DNA of 64,000 nucleotides from Mycobacterium bohemicum DSM 44277 (GTDB taxonomy: Bacteria > Actinomycetota > Actinomycetes > Mycobacteriales > Mycobacteriaceae). This document shows positions 27,531-35,700 of this stretch, one piece after another. Under the pieces are notes generated by a model, which worked only from the letters and a program-made list of their open reading frames with translations, did not search any database and was not told the DNA's origin. How positions within the stretch are numbered: the first letter of the stretch is position 1; each line of letters opens with the position of its first letter. The DNA lies in assembly GCF_001053185.1 (NCBI RefSeq), contig NZ_CSTD01000003.1:297976-361975 (forward strand), read 5' to 3'. The translations under genes and the position numbers were made by a program.

Positions 27531-28913
27531 GTGACCACTGCCCTGTATCTGCGCCAGTCGTTCGACCGCAGCCGCGATGAGGCCGCCATTGACCGCCAGC
27601 GCGCCGAATGCCGTGCTCTCGCCGAGCGCAAGGGCTGGAAGAAGCTTGTCGAGTATGTCGACAACGACCGCAGCGCCACCAACGTCAGGAAACCGCGGCC
27701 CGCGTATGAGCAGATGCTTGCCGACATGGCGGCCGGGCGCATCACCGCCGTGGTGGCCTGGGACCTCGACCGGCTGCACCGCCGGCCCATCGAGCTGGAG
27801 GCGTTCATGCCGCTGGCCGACAGCATGAAAATCAAGCTGGCGACCGTCAGCGGTGAGACTGACCTGTCAACGGCACAGGGGCGCCTGACGGCCCGCATCA
27901 AGGGCGACGTGGCCGCCCACGAGTGTGAGCATAAGGCGGCCCGCCAGCGCGCCGCGGCTAAGCAGATGGCCGAGCGCGGCATACCCAAGTGGCCGGTGGT
28001 CCCGTTCGGCTACACCGCCGACTGCCAGCCTCACCCGGTGGAGGCCGAGTTGGTCCGCAAGGGCTACGAGACCATCCTGGGCGGTGGCTCACTGTCCGGG
28101 CTGGCGCGGGAATGGAACAAAGGCGGCTACTACGGGCGCAACGGCAAGCCCTGGACCGCATCAACCATGTCACTGTTCATCCGCGCACCGCGTAACGCGG
28201 CGTTGCGCGCCCATAACAACGTCATCGTCGGACCCGGCACCTGGCCGCCGCTGGTCGACGAAACGACCTGGCGGGCCACGCAATCCCTGCTCGACGACCC
28301 GGCCCGCAAGCCGGGACCCAAGACGGTGCGCCGGCATTTCCTGACCGGGGTGCTGCGCTGCGGCAAGTGCGAGGACGGCGGCCGCATCTCGGGCTACCAC
28401 GGGCCCAAAGGTCAAGAGCGATACCGCTGCTGGAAGTGCTTGGGGGTGGCGATCTCCAAGCCTGAAACCGAAGAGACAATCCGCGGTATTGTGTGCGCCC
28501 GCCTGGCCCGACCCGACGCCACGAAGCTGCTCATCGACCGCGACGCGCCCAACCTGGACAAGCTGACCGCCGAGGCCAACACGATCCGCGCCCGCCGTAT
28601 CGAGCTGGCGACCGTGTTCGCCGATGGGGAGTTGACCGCGGCCGAGTTGCGCGCCGCGCGGGAACGGCTCAACGCCAAACTCGATGCCATCGAGGCCAAG
28701 ATGTCGGATGCCGCCGCCAAGCGGGTGTTCGCCGACGTTCCGCTCGGAACCGACCGGGTGCAGGCCGCGTTGGACAAGCTCGACCTCGACCGCCAGCGCG
28801 TCATCATCAACGTGATGATGACGGCGACGATAATGCCGGTCGGGAAGGGCCACCGCCCCCGCGACGGGGAGCGGTTCGACCCCGAGCGGATTGCGATTGA
28901 GTGGCGGCGGTGA
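27531..28913 (+). CDS. int: Large serine integrase
   Basis: A 460-residue site-specific recombinase that would join attP to the 13E12 attB. The catalytic N-terminal domain has the nucleophile Ser10 in YLRQSFDR and the Arg cluster DLDRLHRRP (about residues 78-86). A recombinase domain (residues about 150-265) is followed by a zinc ribbon with Cys 277, 280, 300 and 303. A coiled-coil segment covers about residues 335-400. The length is close to the phiRv1 integrase Rv1586c. The GTG start lies 44 bases from the attL core. The next gene overlaps its stop (GTGA). Confidence 0.95.
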   Translation: MTTALYLRQSFDRSRDEAAIDRQRAECRALAERKGWKKLVEYVDNDRSATNVRKPRPAYEQMLADMAAGRITAVVAWDLDRLHRRPIELEAFMPLADSMKIKLATVSGETDLSTAQGRLTARIKGDVAAHECEHKAARQRAAAKQMAERGIPKWPVVPFGYTADCQPHPVEAELVRKGYETILGGGSLSGLAREWNKGGYYGRNGKPWTASTMSLFIRAPRNAALRAHNNVIVGPGTWPPLVDETTWRATQSLLDDPARKPGPKTVRRHFLTGVLRCGKCEDGGRISGYHGPKGQERYRCWKCLGVAISKPETEETIRGIVCARLARPDATKLLIDRDAPNLDKLTAEANTIRARRIELATVFADGELTAAELRAARERLNAKLDAIEAKMSDAAAKRVFADVPLGTDRVQAALDKLDLDRQRVIINVMMTATIMPVGKGHRPRDGERFDPERIAIEWRR

Positions 28914-29251
28914 GTAATTCCGTGCGGGACAACGAGATTAAGCTTGTGGACGCCGTTGGTCGCACGGTGCTGTCCTTTGTCCAACGCGCCTATTGTGACG
29001 ACGGGGTGTGGACCTCAGATGAGTGGGGTGTCGCAGTCAAGCCGCGGAGTCGGAAAGCGTTGGCCCATGAGCGGCGCCAGCCGACGGACACCCCGGCCCA
29101 CTACCTCAAACAGCTTTCCGATGGCAGGGCGGTTCTCGAATTGCCGGGCCTGACGCTGCGGTGGGAGAGGGTGACTCCGGTGCTCGACAAGCTGATTGAG
29201 CACGGCGTGCCGACACTCACTATCGACGGGTTACGGGACTGCGTCCGCTAG
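28910..29251 (+). CDS. Hypothetical element protein (113 aa)
   Basis: Unrecognised protein. GTG at 28910 overlaps the integrase TGA; another in-frame GTG lies at 28901. It has mixed charge, a Cys near residue 28 and no membrane segment (SNSVRDNEIKLVDAVGRTV ... PTLTIDGLRDCVR). It is translationally coupled to the integrase, so it could act in integration or lysogeny control; nothing in the sequence shows this directly. Confidence 0.6.
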   Translation: MSNSVRDNEIKLVDAVGRTVLSFVQRAYCDDGVWTSDEWGVAVKPRSRKALAHERRQPTDTPAHYLKQLSDGRAVLELPGLTLRWERVTPVLDKLIEHGVPTLTIDGLRDCVR

Positions 29252-29326
29252 TACTGCTAGTCTTAGCCTTAGCGTAACGAGCACGCTCCGTATCGTGTAG
29301 CTGCCGCACTCCGCGCCGGCTTCTCA

Positions 29327-29349
29327 GAGCCACCCCCACAAGGTGGCTC
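29327..29349 (+). terminator. 8 bp stem-loop between integrase operon and replication operon
   Basis: GAGCCACC (29327-29334) pairs perfectly with GGTGGCTC (29342-29349) around CCCCACA. It lies 75 bases after the 28910 gene and 28 bases before the next start, so it may end the integrase transcript. No U-tract follows. Confidence 0.5.
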
Positions 29350-29376
29350 AATCCTCATTCCCGAGGTGAGAAGCTG

Positions 29377-29622
29377 TTGCCCACTACGACCTGGAAACAG
29401 AAGCGCGGCAAGCTCGCGCGGCTGTCCCAAGACCTCCCCGCCGACCATCCGCAACTGGTCGCGCTGCGCCGCGACCTCTACGCCGACCGGCTCGCCGAAC
29501 ACATCAAGAACATCGTGGACCAGGCGCCACCGTTCACTCAGGAGCAGGTCGACCAGCTCCGGGTGTTGTTGGAGCCGACCCGGCGTGAACTTGCCGAGCT
29601 GGGCGGCGGTGACGCGGCCTGA
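29377..29622 (+). CDS. Small hypothetical phage-type protein (81 aa)
   Basis: An 81-residue charged, helical protein starting at TTG 29377. The start is supported by GAGGTGAG at 29363-29370, seven bases upstream. The sequence (LADRLAEHIKNIVDQAPPFTQEQVDQLRVLL) resembles small proteins often found near integrases or primases in actinobacterial prophages. Function unknown. The stop overlaps the next ATG at 29622. Confidence 0.65.
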   Translation: MPTTTWKQKRGKLARLSQDLPADHPQLVALRRDLYADRLAEHIKNIVDQAPPFTQEQVDQLRVLLEPTRRELAELGGGDAA

Positions 29623-29894
29623 TGACCAAAAACGAAAGCCGCCCGAAGGCGGCTCCCGTATCCCATTGTGAGCCCCAGTCTATCGCACCCTGGCGACAAC
29701 ACTGGAACGAACCGCCGAGCGAGGAGGACCGCGCCGACATTGACGTGTTGGTTGCGGCGGCCGAGCGAGGTTTCCGGCTTGCGACGCGCTGCACGCGCTG
29801 TGGGCAATGGGTGGTCGCGCCGTCGTCGGTGCGCGCCCACATGGGGCCGGTGTGCCGGGCCAAGGTGGCGAGCGCCAGCGGGGTGCAGCGGTGA
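29622..29894 (+). CDS. Small zinc-finger protein (DUF6011-like)
   Basis: A 90-residue protein with RCTRCGQWV followed by a conserved GPVCRAK, the pattern of DUF6011-type zinc-binding domains in actinobacterial phage genomes. The N-terminal half is Pro/Trp-rich without known features. ATG at 29622 overlaps the preceding stop, and its TGA overlaps the primase GTG (29891-29894). It may assist replication, judging only by its neighbours. Confidence 0.65.
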   Translation: MTKNESRPKAAPVSHCEPQSIAPWRQHWNEPPSEEDRADIDVLVAAAERGFRLATRCTRCGQWVVAPSSVRAHMGPVCRAKVASASGVQR

Positions 29895-31996
29895 CGGCAT
29901 ACGAGCGGCTTGTCGACGTGCTGCGCGGCCAGGGCCGCGACGTCAACGACGGGGGCCATGGCAAGGCGCAGGCGCAGTGTCCGGCGCACGATGATGGCCG
30001 CTCGTCGCTGTCGATAGGGCCGCGCAAGGACGGCAAAGGCGTTGTGGTGCACTGCCACGCCGGGTGCGAATACCAGGCGGTGCTCGCGGCGGTGGGCATG
30101 TCCACGCGCGACCTGTTCGACGACGACGGCATGCGCAACATCTACGCGCCGAAGCGCGACTACCGCTATCCCGACGGCCGCGTCGTGCACCGCAAGCCCG
30201 ACAAGAGCTTTCCGCAGTCGGGCAACACCAAGGGCACCAGCCTATTTCATGCCGACCACATCGGCGCCGCCAAAATTGTCTACTGGCCCGAGGGTGAGAA
30301 AGACGTCGAGGCGATAGAGGCTGCCGGCGGTGTCGCGGTCTGTTCGGCGATGGGCGCCGGGAAATCCCCCCACGCGGACATCTCACCGCTGCGCGGTAGA
30401 CATGTCCGCGTCGTAGCCGACAAAGACGAACCCGGACGCAAGCATGCCCGCGACGTCGCCAAGCTACTCGAGGGTGTTGCCGCATCGGTCCGCATCTTCG
30501 AGGCCGCCGTTGGAAAGGATGCAGCCGACCACATCGCCGCGGGCAAGACGCTCGAAGAGCTACGGCCCTTTGTGGACGCAACCCCCATCGACGGCGCCGA
30601 GCTGCTCGACGACATCGAGCGATTCGTCGGCCCGTTTCTCGCGCTGCCGACCGCGCATCATTTGGTGGTGTTGTGCCTGTGGGTATTGCACACATGGTGT
30701 GTCGGCGCGTTTTACGTGACGCCCCGGCTGGTACTCGACTCACCCGAGCCCGGCTCTGGCAAAACCCGGGTGTTGGAGGTGCTCGCGCTGTTGTGTCACG
30801 GCGCGAAGCTGACCCTATCGACGACCACGGCGGCCCTATATCGGCGGATTGCGGCGGCCGGCGATAACCCGCCGACCATTTTGCAGGACGAGGCCGACGC
30901 CGTTTGGGGTCGCACGGCCAGCCCGCAAGCGGAAGACTTGCGGGCCCTCTATAACGCCGGATACAAGCGCGGCGCGACGGTCGACCGCTGCGAGGGCGAT
31001 GCGAAGAACATGCGTGTGGCGGAGTTCCGGGTGTTCGCTCCGGTTACCCTGGCGGGCTTGGCCGGGAAGATGCCGAAAACGATCATCGACCGGGCCGCCG
31101 CGGTCTTCCATATGCGCCGCCGTGCACCTGATGAGCACATTGCCGATTTCCGAGAGCGTGACGCCGCGGTTGCCGCTGCGCCGTTGCGTGACCGCATGGA
31201 GCGCTGGGCCACCGCCAGTTTCGACGCCCTGGCGGCGGCTCGGCCCGTGATGCCCGAGGGGGTGCGGGACCGCCCCGCTGAATGCTGGGAGGCGTTATTG
31301 GCGATTGCCGACGTGGCCGGCGGTGGTTGGCCGGCACGCGCCCGCGCTGCCTGCCGGCATTTTGTGCTCGACAGCGACCCTGACGAGCTGTCATTCGGCG
31401 CGCGACTACTGCGCGACGTGCGAACCGTGGTCGGCGACTGCGACCGGATGTTCTCGGCTGACATCGTGGCCGCGCTGGTCGCCGACGACGAATCAGAGTG
31501 GTCCGACCTCTGGGGCAAGCCGCTCGACCAGAAGCGTCTAGCAAAGGAGTTGAAGCGGTACGGCGTGCGGTCGAACACCATCCGGATCGGCGAAGGACGC
31601 GCCAAGGGATACCAGGTCGACGGCGATGACGGTCTAGGCCAAGCGTGGCGACGGTACCTACCCGACGCAGCTATGCGTGACAACCGTGACTACCGTGACA
31701 TTGCAGGTCAGCGCGTCACGGATGAATCCGGCGACCGTGACAACCGTGCCATCCGTGACGCATCCGTGACAACAGAAATGCCATTTGACCAGCCATTAGC
31801 CGATGCCGTCACGGTTGTCACGCATGTCACGCACAAGGACGGAACGCGAAACGGAGCGCTCTTCGACGACTCGTCGCCCACCGGCGGCGAGGTCCGCCGC
31901 TGCGCCTGCGGGAACCGGCTCAGCACCCCTGAGGCGAAAGCCGCCAGCAAATGCAAACCGTGCCGCGACCGCGCGATGGCGGGGTATGAACAGTGA
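29891..31996 (+). CDS. Primase/helicase with CHC2-like zinc site, TOPRIM and DUF3631
   Basis: A 701-residue replication protein. A CHC2-like zinc site uses C30, H33, C55 and C59. A TOPRIM domain has GEKDVEA (residues 135-141) and VVADKDEPG (174-182). The ATPase part has Walker A PEPGSGKT (285-292) followed by a DUF3631-type region. The C-terminus ends in a small Cys4 motif (CACGNRL ... CKPCRDR). It probably primes and unwinds element DNA on induction, as primase-helicases do in phage satellites. Its 3' part carries the iteron-like cluster 31676-31831. GTG 29891 is coupled to the preceding gene. Confidence 0.88.
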   Translation: MTAYERLVDVLRGQGRDVNDGGHGKAQAQCPAHDDGRSSLSIGPRKDGKGVVVHCHAGCEYQAVLAAVGMSTRDLFDDDGMRNIYAPKRDYRYPDGRVVHRKPDKSFPQSGNTKGTSLFHADHIGAAKIVYWPEGEKDVEAIEAAGGVAVCSAMGAGKSPHADISPLRGRHVRVVADKDEPGRKHARDVAKLLEGVAASVRIFEAAVGKDAADHIAAGKTLEELRPFVDATPIDGAELLDDIERFVGPFLALPTAHHLVVLCLWVLHTWCVGAFYVTPRLVLDSPEPGSGKTRVLEVLALLCHGAKLTLSTTTAALYRRIAAAGDNPPTILQDEADAVWGRTASPQAEDLRALYNAGYKRGATVDRCEGDAKNMRVAEFRVFAPVTLAGLAGKMPKTIIDRAAAVFHMRRRAPDEHIADFRERDAAVAAAPLRDRMERWATASFDALAAARPVMPEGVRDRPAECWEALLAIADVAGGGWPARARAACRHFVLDSDPDELSFGARLLRDVRTVVGDCDRMFSADIVAALVADDESEWSDLWGKPLDQKRLAKELKRYGVRSNTIRIGEGRAKGYQVDGDDGLGQAWRRYLPDAAMRDNRDYRDIAGQRVTDESGDRDNRAIRDASVTTEMPFDQPLADAVTVVTHVTHKDGTRNGALFDDSSPTGGEVRRCACGNRLSTPEAKAASKCKPCRDRAMAGYEQ
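31676..31831. repeat. Iteron-like CGTGAC cluster, candidate replication origin
   Basis: Direct CGTGAC occurs at 31676, 31685, 31694, 31736, 31754 and 31765, with a one-base variant at 31745. Inverted GTCACG occurs at 31715, 31808, 31817 and 31826. Two groups have exact 9 bp spacing (31676-31699 direct, 31808-31831 inverted). The cluster lies inside the primase gene. The direct copies encode Arg-Asp repeats and the inverted copies encode Val-Thr repeats, so a protein repeat alone does not explain the shared DNA word. Confidence 0.7.
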
Positions 31997-32190
31997 GGGC
32001 CAACGATAACCGCGGCACCGTGCTCCACACTCGCCAACTGCGCGATGGCCGCCAGCTCGCCGAGATCCGTTGCCCGCACTGCGCCGGCTCGCACTGGTAC
32101 CTCAACCCGGGCCATCTCGTCGACTGCCTAGCTTTCCCGAACCGCCCGCTGTGGGTTGACGGGCTCGGCGCGAAGGTGGCCGACCGATGA
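31993..32190 (+). CDS. Small zinc-binding-type protein (65 aa)
   Basis: A 65-residue protein with CPHCAGSHWYLNPGHLVDC, a CxxC pair followed by His and Cys that could form one zinc site. GTG at 31993 overlaps the primase stop. No known family is recalled. It lies between primase and the WhiB-like gene in a tightly overlapping series. Confidence 0.6.
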   Translation: MRANDNRGTVLHTRQLRDGRQLAEIRCPHCAGSHWYLNPGHLVDCLAFPNRPLWVDGLGAKVADR

Positions 32191-32438
32191 TGGCCGCCGA
32201 CCTGTTCGACGCGCTCGGCGTGATTCCGGCCTTACCCGGTGCCCGCTGCCGGGGGCGGCATCATCTTTTCGACGGCCCGGCGCCCGGCGAGGACGAGCAG
32301 GCCGTGCGGGACCGGCACGCCCAGGCGCTCGGGCTGTGCGTGGGTTGCCCTGCCGCCGCGCGGTGCCGGGAGTGGTTTGACACCCTGCCGCCGCGGAAGC
32401 GACCCGCCGGAGTCATCGCCGGGACGGTGGTCCGATGA
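32187..32438 (+). CDS. WhiB-like Fe-S regulator
   Basis: An 83-residue protein with four Cys in WhiB spacing: C21, then C51-x2-C54-x5-C60 (LCVGCPAAARCREWF). It also has GVIAG in place of the WhiB GVWGG turn and a basic PPRKRP stretch. Such proteins bind a 4Fe-4S cluster and modulate sigma-factor-dependent transcription; phage-encoded WhiB proteins (as in TM4) can interfere with host WhiB2. Here it may control element genes or host division. ATG is at 32187 or 32190. The stop overlaps the next gene (ATGA). Confidence 0.78.
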   Translation: MMAADLFDALGVIPALPGARCRGRHHLFDGPAPGEDEQAVRDRHAQALGLCVGCPAAARCREWFDTLPPRKRPAGVIAGTVVR

Positions 32439-32794
32439 ACGCCGAACAGGTCGCGTCCGACGAGCACCTGAGGGCCTGCTTGTATTGCTCTGCTGAACTG
32501 ATCAGATCTCGCCAACGCGGCGGGCAGCCCATCCCTGCGTGGCTCCGCCGCCACCACGGTCGCCTCGAAGCCGAGTTCCGCATGGCGCAGTCAGGACATG
32601 GAATGACAAGCAGTATCGGACAATTGGAAGACGAACTGATTACCGCGAAGGAGGCAGCCGAGGTGCTGGGTCTGTCCAAGCGTCAATGCCAGCGCATTGC
32701 CGCCGACCTCGGCGGCCGGATCGTCGGCGGCAGATGGCTTTTCGGTCGGGCCGCCGTCAGTGAATACGCAGAAGGGAGACGCGACGATGCCTGA
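32435..32794 (+). CDS. Excisionase-like helix-turn-helix protein
   Basis: A 119-residue protein. The C-terminal half (LITAKEAAEVLGLSKRQCQRI ... GGRWLFGRAAVSEYAEG) is a MerR/Xis-type winged helix-turn-helix. The N-terminal half has LYCSAELI and AWLRRHHGRL. It is the best candidate for the recombination directionality factor that would turn the integrase to excision, a role filled by Rv1584c in phiRv1. The link is made from fold and element context, not from direct similarity. Confidence 0.7.
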   Translation: MNAEQVASDEHLRACLYCSAELIRSRQRGGQPIPAWLRRHHGRLEAEFRMAQSGHGMTSSIGQLEDELITAKEAAEVLGLSKRQCQRIAADLGGRIVGGRWLFGRAAVSEYAEGRRDDA

Positions 32795-32915
32795 TTTACA
32801 GGCGGCCGTGGAGGATTGGCTCGCCGCCATGCCCGACGACGAATTTCGCACGCTGGTCGCGCGAACAAGGCCACCCGACGAACCGATGCCAGCTAGGAGC
32901 GATGAGCGTGAGTAA
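32787..32915 (+). CDS. Very small element protein (42 aa)
   Basis: A 42-residue acidic peptide (MPDLQAAVEDWLAAMPDDEFRTLV). ATG 32787 has GAAGGGAG just upstream (32771-32778) and overlaps the Xis-like gene by eight bases. No family recognised. Retained because of its ribosome binding site and tight spacing. Confidence 0.5.
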   Translation: MPDLQAAVEDWLAAMPDDEFRTLVARTRPPDEPMPARSDERE

Positions 32916-33219
32916 AAAGACCGAGTTTGCGAGTACCGGCAGGCGCGGCGTGTCCGCATTCGAGGGCCTCGCGTCCCGCACGGGACGCCCGCTGTACGAG
33001 ATCGCCACGCTGGCCGCAGAGAACCGCTTGGGCGAGCTGTTCGACCGGAATGGGTTTGTAGGGCACCCCCTGACCCCGGGCGAAGCGTTGCGGCGCCTCG
33101 AGCGAATCAAGGACGGCCCGCCGCCGATGTCGCCGGGATTCGCCCTGGCCGAACTGCGACGCCGCCGCGATCCCCGTTCCCTCCCGGCCGAGCGGGACGC
33201 CCAGCGGGCGGGCTGGTGA
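32902..33219 (+). CDS. Hypothetical element protein (105 aa)
   Basis: A 105-residue basic protein beginning MSVSKKTEFASTGRRGVSAFEGLASRTGRPLYEI. An alternative GTG is at 32908. It overlaps the preceding small gene and, by four bases, the following one. No domain recognised. Confidence 0.55.
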   Translation: MSVSKKTEFASTGRRGVSAFEGLASRTGRPLYEIATLAAENRLGELFDRNGFVGHPLTPGEALRRLERIKDGPPPMSPGFALAELRRRRDPRSLPAERDAQRAGW

Positions 33220-33464
33220 TGGCCGCCCAGGTTAAACGCTGCGGCCGCTGTGATCGCCGCTTGCGTGGAGCCGCCGTCGAGTGGGTGTGTGATATCGAGC
33301 TCGACGAGGAGGGGCTGGGCACGGTGGCCGAGGTTTACTGCCCCGACTGTGCAACAGCCACCGAGCACCTGGCGCGCGAAGTCAACGACGCCACTGTTCG
33401 CTATGTCTGGTACGGCGACAAGCTGGCGCGATTCCCCAGAGTCCTTGAAGCCCAAAGTAATTAG
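33216..33464 (+). CDS. Zinc-ribbon-type small protein (82 aa)
   Basis: An 82-residue protein with CGRCDRRLRG near the start and CPDC near residue 45, a likely four-Cys zinc ribbon, then an acidic helical C-terminus. The start is GTG 33216 or ATG 33219, both overlapping the preceding stop. Similar zinc-ribbon proteins are common in actinobacterial phages, with unknown function. Confidence 0.6.
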   Translation: MMAAQVKRCGRCDRRLRGAAVEWVCDIELDEEGLGTVAEVYCPDCATATEHLAREVNDATVRYVWYGDKLARFPRVLEAQSN

Positions 33465-33474
33465 GAGATCCACA

Positions 33475-33789
33475 GTGAAAGTGCGAGTTCTGCAAGACGT
33501 GTCTGGCACCGTCTTCAACGACCCCAACGGCCTCCGGCGTGGCCAGCTCGTGGACTGGCCGGACGAGATCGCCCTGCGTTATATGCATCACCACCTGGTC
33601 GAGCACCCGGACACCGCCGATCAGTCCCCCGAAGAGCGGAAAGCCTGGGCGGACAAGGCGCATGCGGCGATGCTTGCTTTCGCGCTGCCGCATCTCGAGG
33701 AGATCAAAAAGGTGCAGGAAGAAGCGCACCGCGCGAATGTAAGGGCGACGACGGCGGACGCCAAACGTCGTCGCGGCGGCTGGCACTGA
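33475..33789 (+). CDS. Hypothetical element protein (104 aa)
   Basis: A 104-residue protein from GTG 33475, supported by AGGAG at 33463-33467. The N-terminus (MKVRVLQDVSGTVFNDPNGLRRGQLVDWPDE) looks like a small beta-barrel. The C-terminus is a charged helix ending in RRRGGWH. No family recognised. Confidence 0.6.
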   Translation: MKVRVLQDVSGTVFNDPNGLRRGQLVDWPDEIALRYMHHHLVEHPDTADQSPEERKAWADKAHAAMLAFALPHLEEIKKVQEEAHRANVRATTADAKRRRGGWH

Positions 33790-33796
33790 CCGGCAT

Positions 33797-33844
33797 CCGG
33801 CGGCCGGGGTTTTTCCTCGTGGGTCCTTTCACCCCGGCCGCCGG
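33797..33844 (+). terminator. 13 bp perfect stem-loop upstream of packaging genes
   Basis: CCGGCGGCCGGGG (33797-33809) pairs perfectly with CCCCGGCCGCCGG (33832-33844), with a 22-base loop that begins TTTTT. It sits between the replication block and the terminase block, eight bases after the 33475 gene. It could terminate or attenuate transcription into the packaging genes. Confidence 0.55.
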
Positions 33845-33869
33845 CATGCCTCAACTGTCAGGAGACAAT

Positions 33870-34187
33870 GTGACCTCACCCGACGACTTCGACTGGGAAG
33901 CACTGGCCGACCGGTATGAGCTTCTGGAGCATGGAATCCAATGTCACCACGCCATGCTGCGGCATGTCCTAGACACGATGCAGGAGCGGCTGCCCACCGC
34001 ACCGGAGAATGACGAATTGTGGTGGCAATGCGAGAATATGCGACTCGGCCTGGACCGGGTACTGCGTGACGTAGATGAGGTTAACGAGTCGCTGGGCGAA
34101 CTGTTCATCCGGTCGGCTGCCAAGATCAAGAACAATGTTCGGTGGCGCGAAGGACCGAGGTACGCGCTGGTGCCCAAGCATGACTGA
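33870..34187 (+). CDS. Hypothetical element protein upstream of terminase (105 aa)
   Basis: A 105-residue acidic, helical protein (VTSPDDFDWEALADRYELLEHGI ... VPKHD). GTG 33870 is preferred because AGGAG lies at 33860-33864; an upstream in-frame start at 33819 lies inside the hairpin loop. It overlaps the terminase start by eight bases. Likely co-translated with packaging proteins; function unknown. Confidence 0.6.
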   Translation: MTSPDDFDWEALADRYELLEHGIQCHHAMLRHVLDTMQERLPTAPENDELWWQCENMRLGLDRVLRDVDEVNESLGELFIRSAAKIKNNVRWREGPRYALVPKHD

Positions 34188-35691
34188 GGTGATCGGCTGG
34201 CCGGCCGAGGTCCCCGAGCCGCTCTCGGCGCCGCCGCTGACCAACGCGGCCTCGGATGGGCCTGAGGTGATTTCGTGGATCGAGGAGCACTGTTGCTTTG
34301 GCGAGGGTGACCACTACGGCCAGCCGGCCCGACTCGAGCTGTTCGAAAAGCTGTTCCTCTACTGGCTTTTCGCCAAACGGCCCGACGGCCAGCATCGCTT
34401 CAGGCGTGCCCTGCTGGAAGTCCCCAAGGGCAATGGGAAATCGGCGCTGTCATCCTGGGTCGGGCTGTACCTGCTGTGCAACCGGTTCTCCCCGGTTATC
34501 CCCGTGGCCGCGGCATCATATGAGCAGGCCGGCTTGGTTTTTCGCGACATGCAGATCAACGTCGAAGAGTCACCCAAGCTGCGCGCCATGCTCATCGCCT
34601 ACGAGGGCGAGATCAGGGTCAAAGACGGTCCCGGCCGCGCCTACAAGGTGTATGCCACCGATAACACCAACGACGGCGCCCGGCCCACCGCGGTGCTCGC
34701 CGATGAGATCCACGCGTGGGTGTCCCCTAAGCAGGAACGATCCCATCTGGTGCTGACCAACGGCCTATCCAAGCGCGCCGCGTCGCTCGAGCTGAACGTC
34801 ACCACGCCGGGATTCAACCGCGACACCCTCGCCGGGCGCCTGCACGACTACGGCTGCCGGGTCAACTCCGGCGAGGTCAAAGACGACGGATTCCTGTTCG
34901 TGTGGTGGGGCGTCGAGCCCGAGCGCTACGACCTGGCCGACGACGAGCAGCGCGCCCAGGCCGTCCGCGACGCCAACCCCGCGGCCGATCTGTTCCTCAA
35001 CGTCGCCGACGTGTCGGCGCGCTATTTCCAGATCCCGGAGAACGACTGGCTGCGCTACCACGGCGGTGTCTGGACGACCAGCGTCGACTCATGGCTACCG
35101 CCGGGCGCCTGGGACGCCTGCGCCGATGCGGGCAAGACCATCCCCGACGGGGCACGGATCTGCCTGGGCTTCGACGGGTCGTTCTCCCGCGACTCCACGG
35201 CCCTGATCGCGGTCACCTGCGAGACGGTCCCGCATGTCGGCGTGATCGGCTGCTGGGAACGCCCGGCGAATGCGTGGAACGGCTGGCGGGTGCCCACCGC
35301 CGAGGTCGAGCAGACCATCCGGGACGCCTGCGCGCGGTTCGACGTCGCCGAACTCGCCGTGGACATGTACGGGTGGCGTCACGTCTTCGAAGTCCTCGAG
35401 GACGACGGGCTGCCGGTGGTCGACTTCCCACAGCTGCGCTCGCACATGGTGCCGGCCACCGAGCGCGCCTACGACGCGATCCGCAACCAGGAGCTCACCC
35501 ACAGCGGCGATGCGCGGCTCACCCGCCATGTCGCCAACGCCAGAGCCAAAACGACCCCCCGCGGGCGCACGGTATGCAAGGACCATCCCGACTCACCGGA
35601 CAAGATCGACCTCTGTGTGGCGATGGTGATGGCCCTCGACCGTGCCTCCTCGCAGTCACAGCCCTATGACGTGTTGTCTTCAGTGTGGTGA
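34180..35691 (+). CDS. terL: Phage terminase large subunit
   Basis: A 503-residue two-domain packaging motor. The ATPase has Walker A EVPKGNGKS (residues 80-88) and Walker B AVLADE (171-176). The RNase H-like nuclease has likely metal ligands D332 in LGFDGS, D395 in AVDMYGW and an acidic residue in DKIDLCVAM near the end. It translocates DNA into an empty procapsid and cuts it. The ATG at 34180 overlaps the preceding gene; the open frame from 34075 is shadow. With no capsid genes nearby it would have to act on a helper phage shell, or be a remnant. Confidence 0.92.
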   Translation: MTEVIGWPAEVPEPLSAPPLTNAASDGPEVISWIEEHCCFGEGDHYGQPARLELFEKLFLYWLFAKRPDGQHRFRRALLEVPKGNGKSALSSWVGLYLLCNRFSPVIPVAAASYEQAGLVFRDMQINVEESPKLRAMLIAYEGEIRVKDGPGRAYKVYATDNTNDGARPTAVLADEIHAWVSPKQERSHLVLTNGLSKRAASLELNVTTPGFNRDTLAGRLHDYGCRVNSGEVKDDGFLFVWWGVEPERYDLADDEQRAQAVRDANPAADLFLNVADVSARYFQIPENDWLRYHGGVWTTSVDSWLPPGAWDACADAGKTIPDGARICLGFDGSFSRDSTALIAVTCETVPHVGVIGCWERPANAWNGWRVPTAEVEQTIRDACARFDVAELAVDMYGWRHVFEVLEDDGLPVVDFPQLRSHMVPATERAYDAIRNQELTHSGDARLTRHVANARAKTTPRGRTVCKDHPDSPDKIDLCVAMVMALDRASSQSQPYDVLSSVW

Positions 35692-35700
35692 GGAGCCCCC

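Noticed and set aside
31676..31831. CRISPR array
   Set aside because: Repeats are only 6-9 bp with no unique spacers of constant size, and they lie in a coding region; no cas gene is present.
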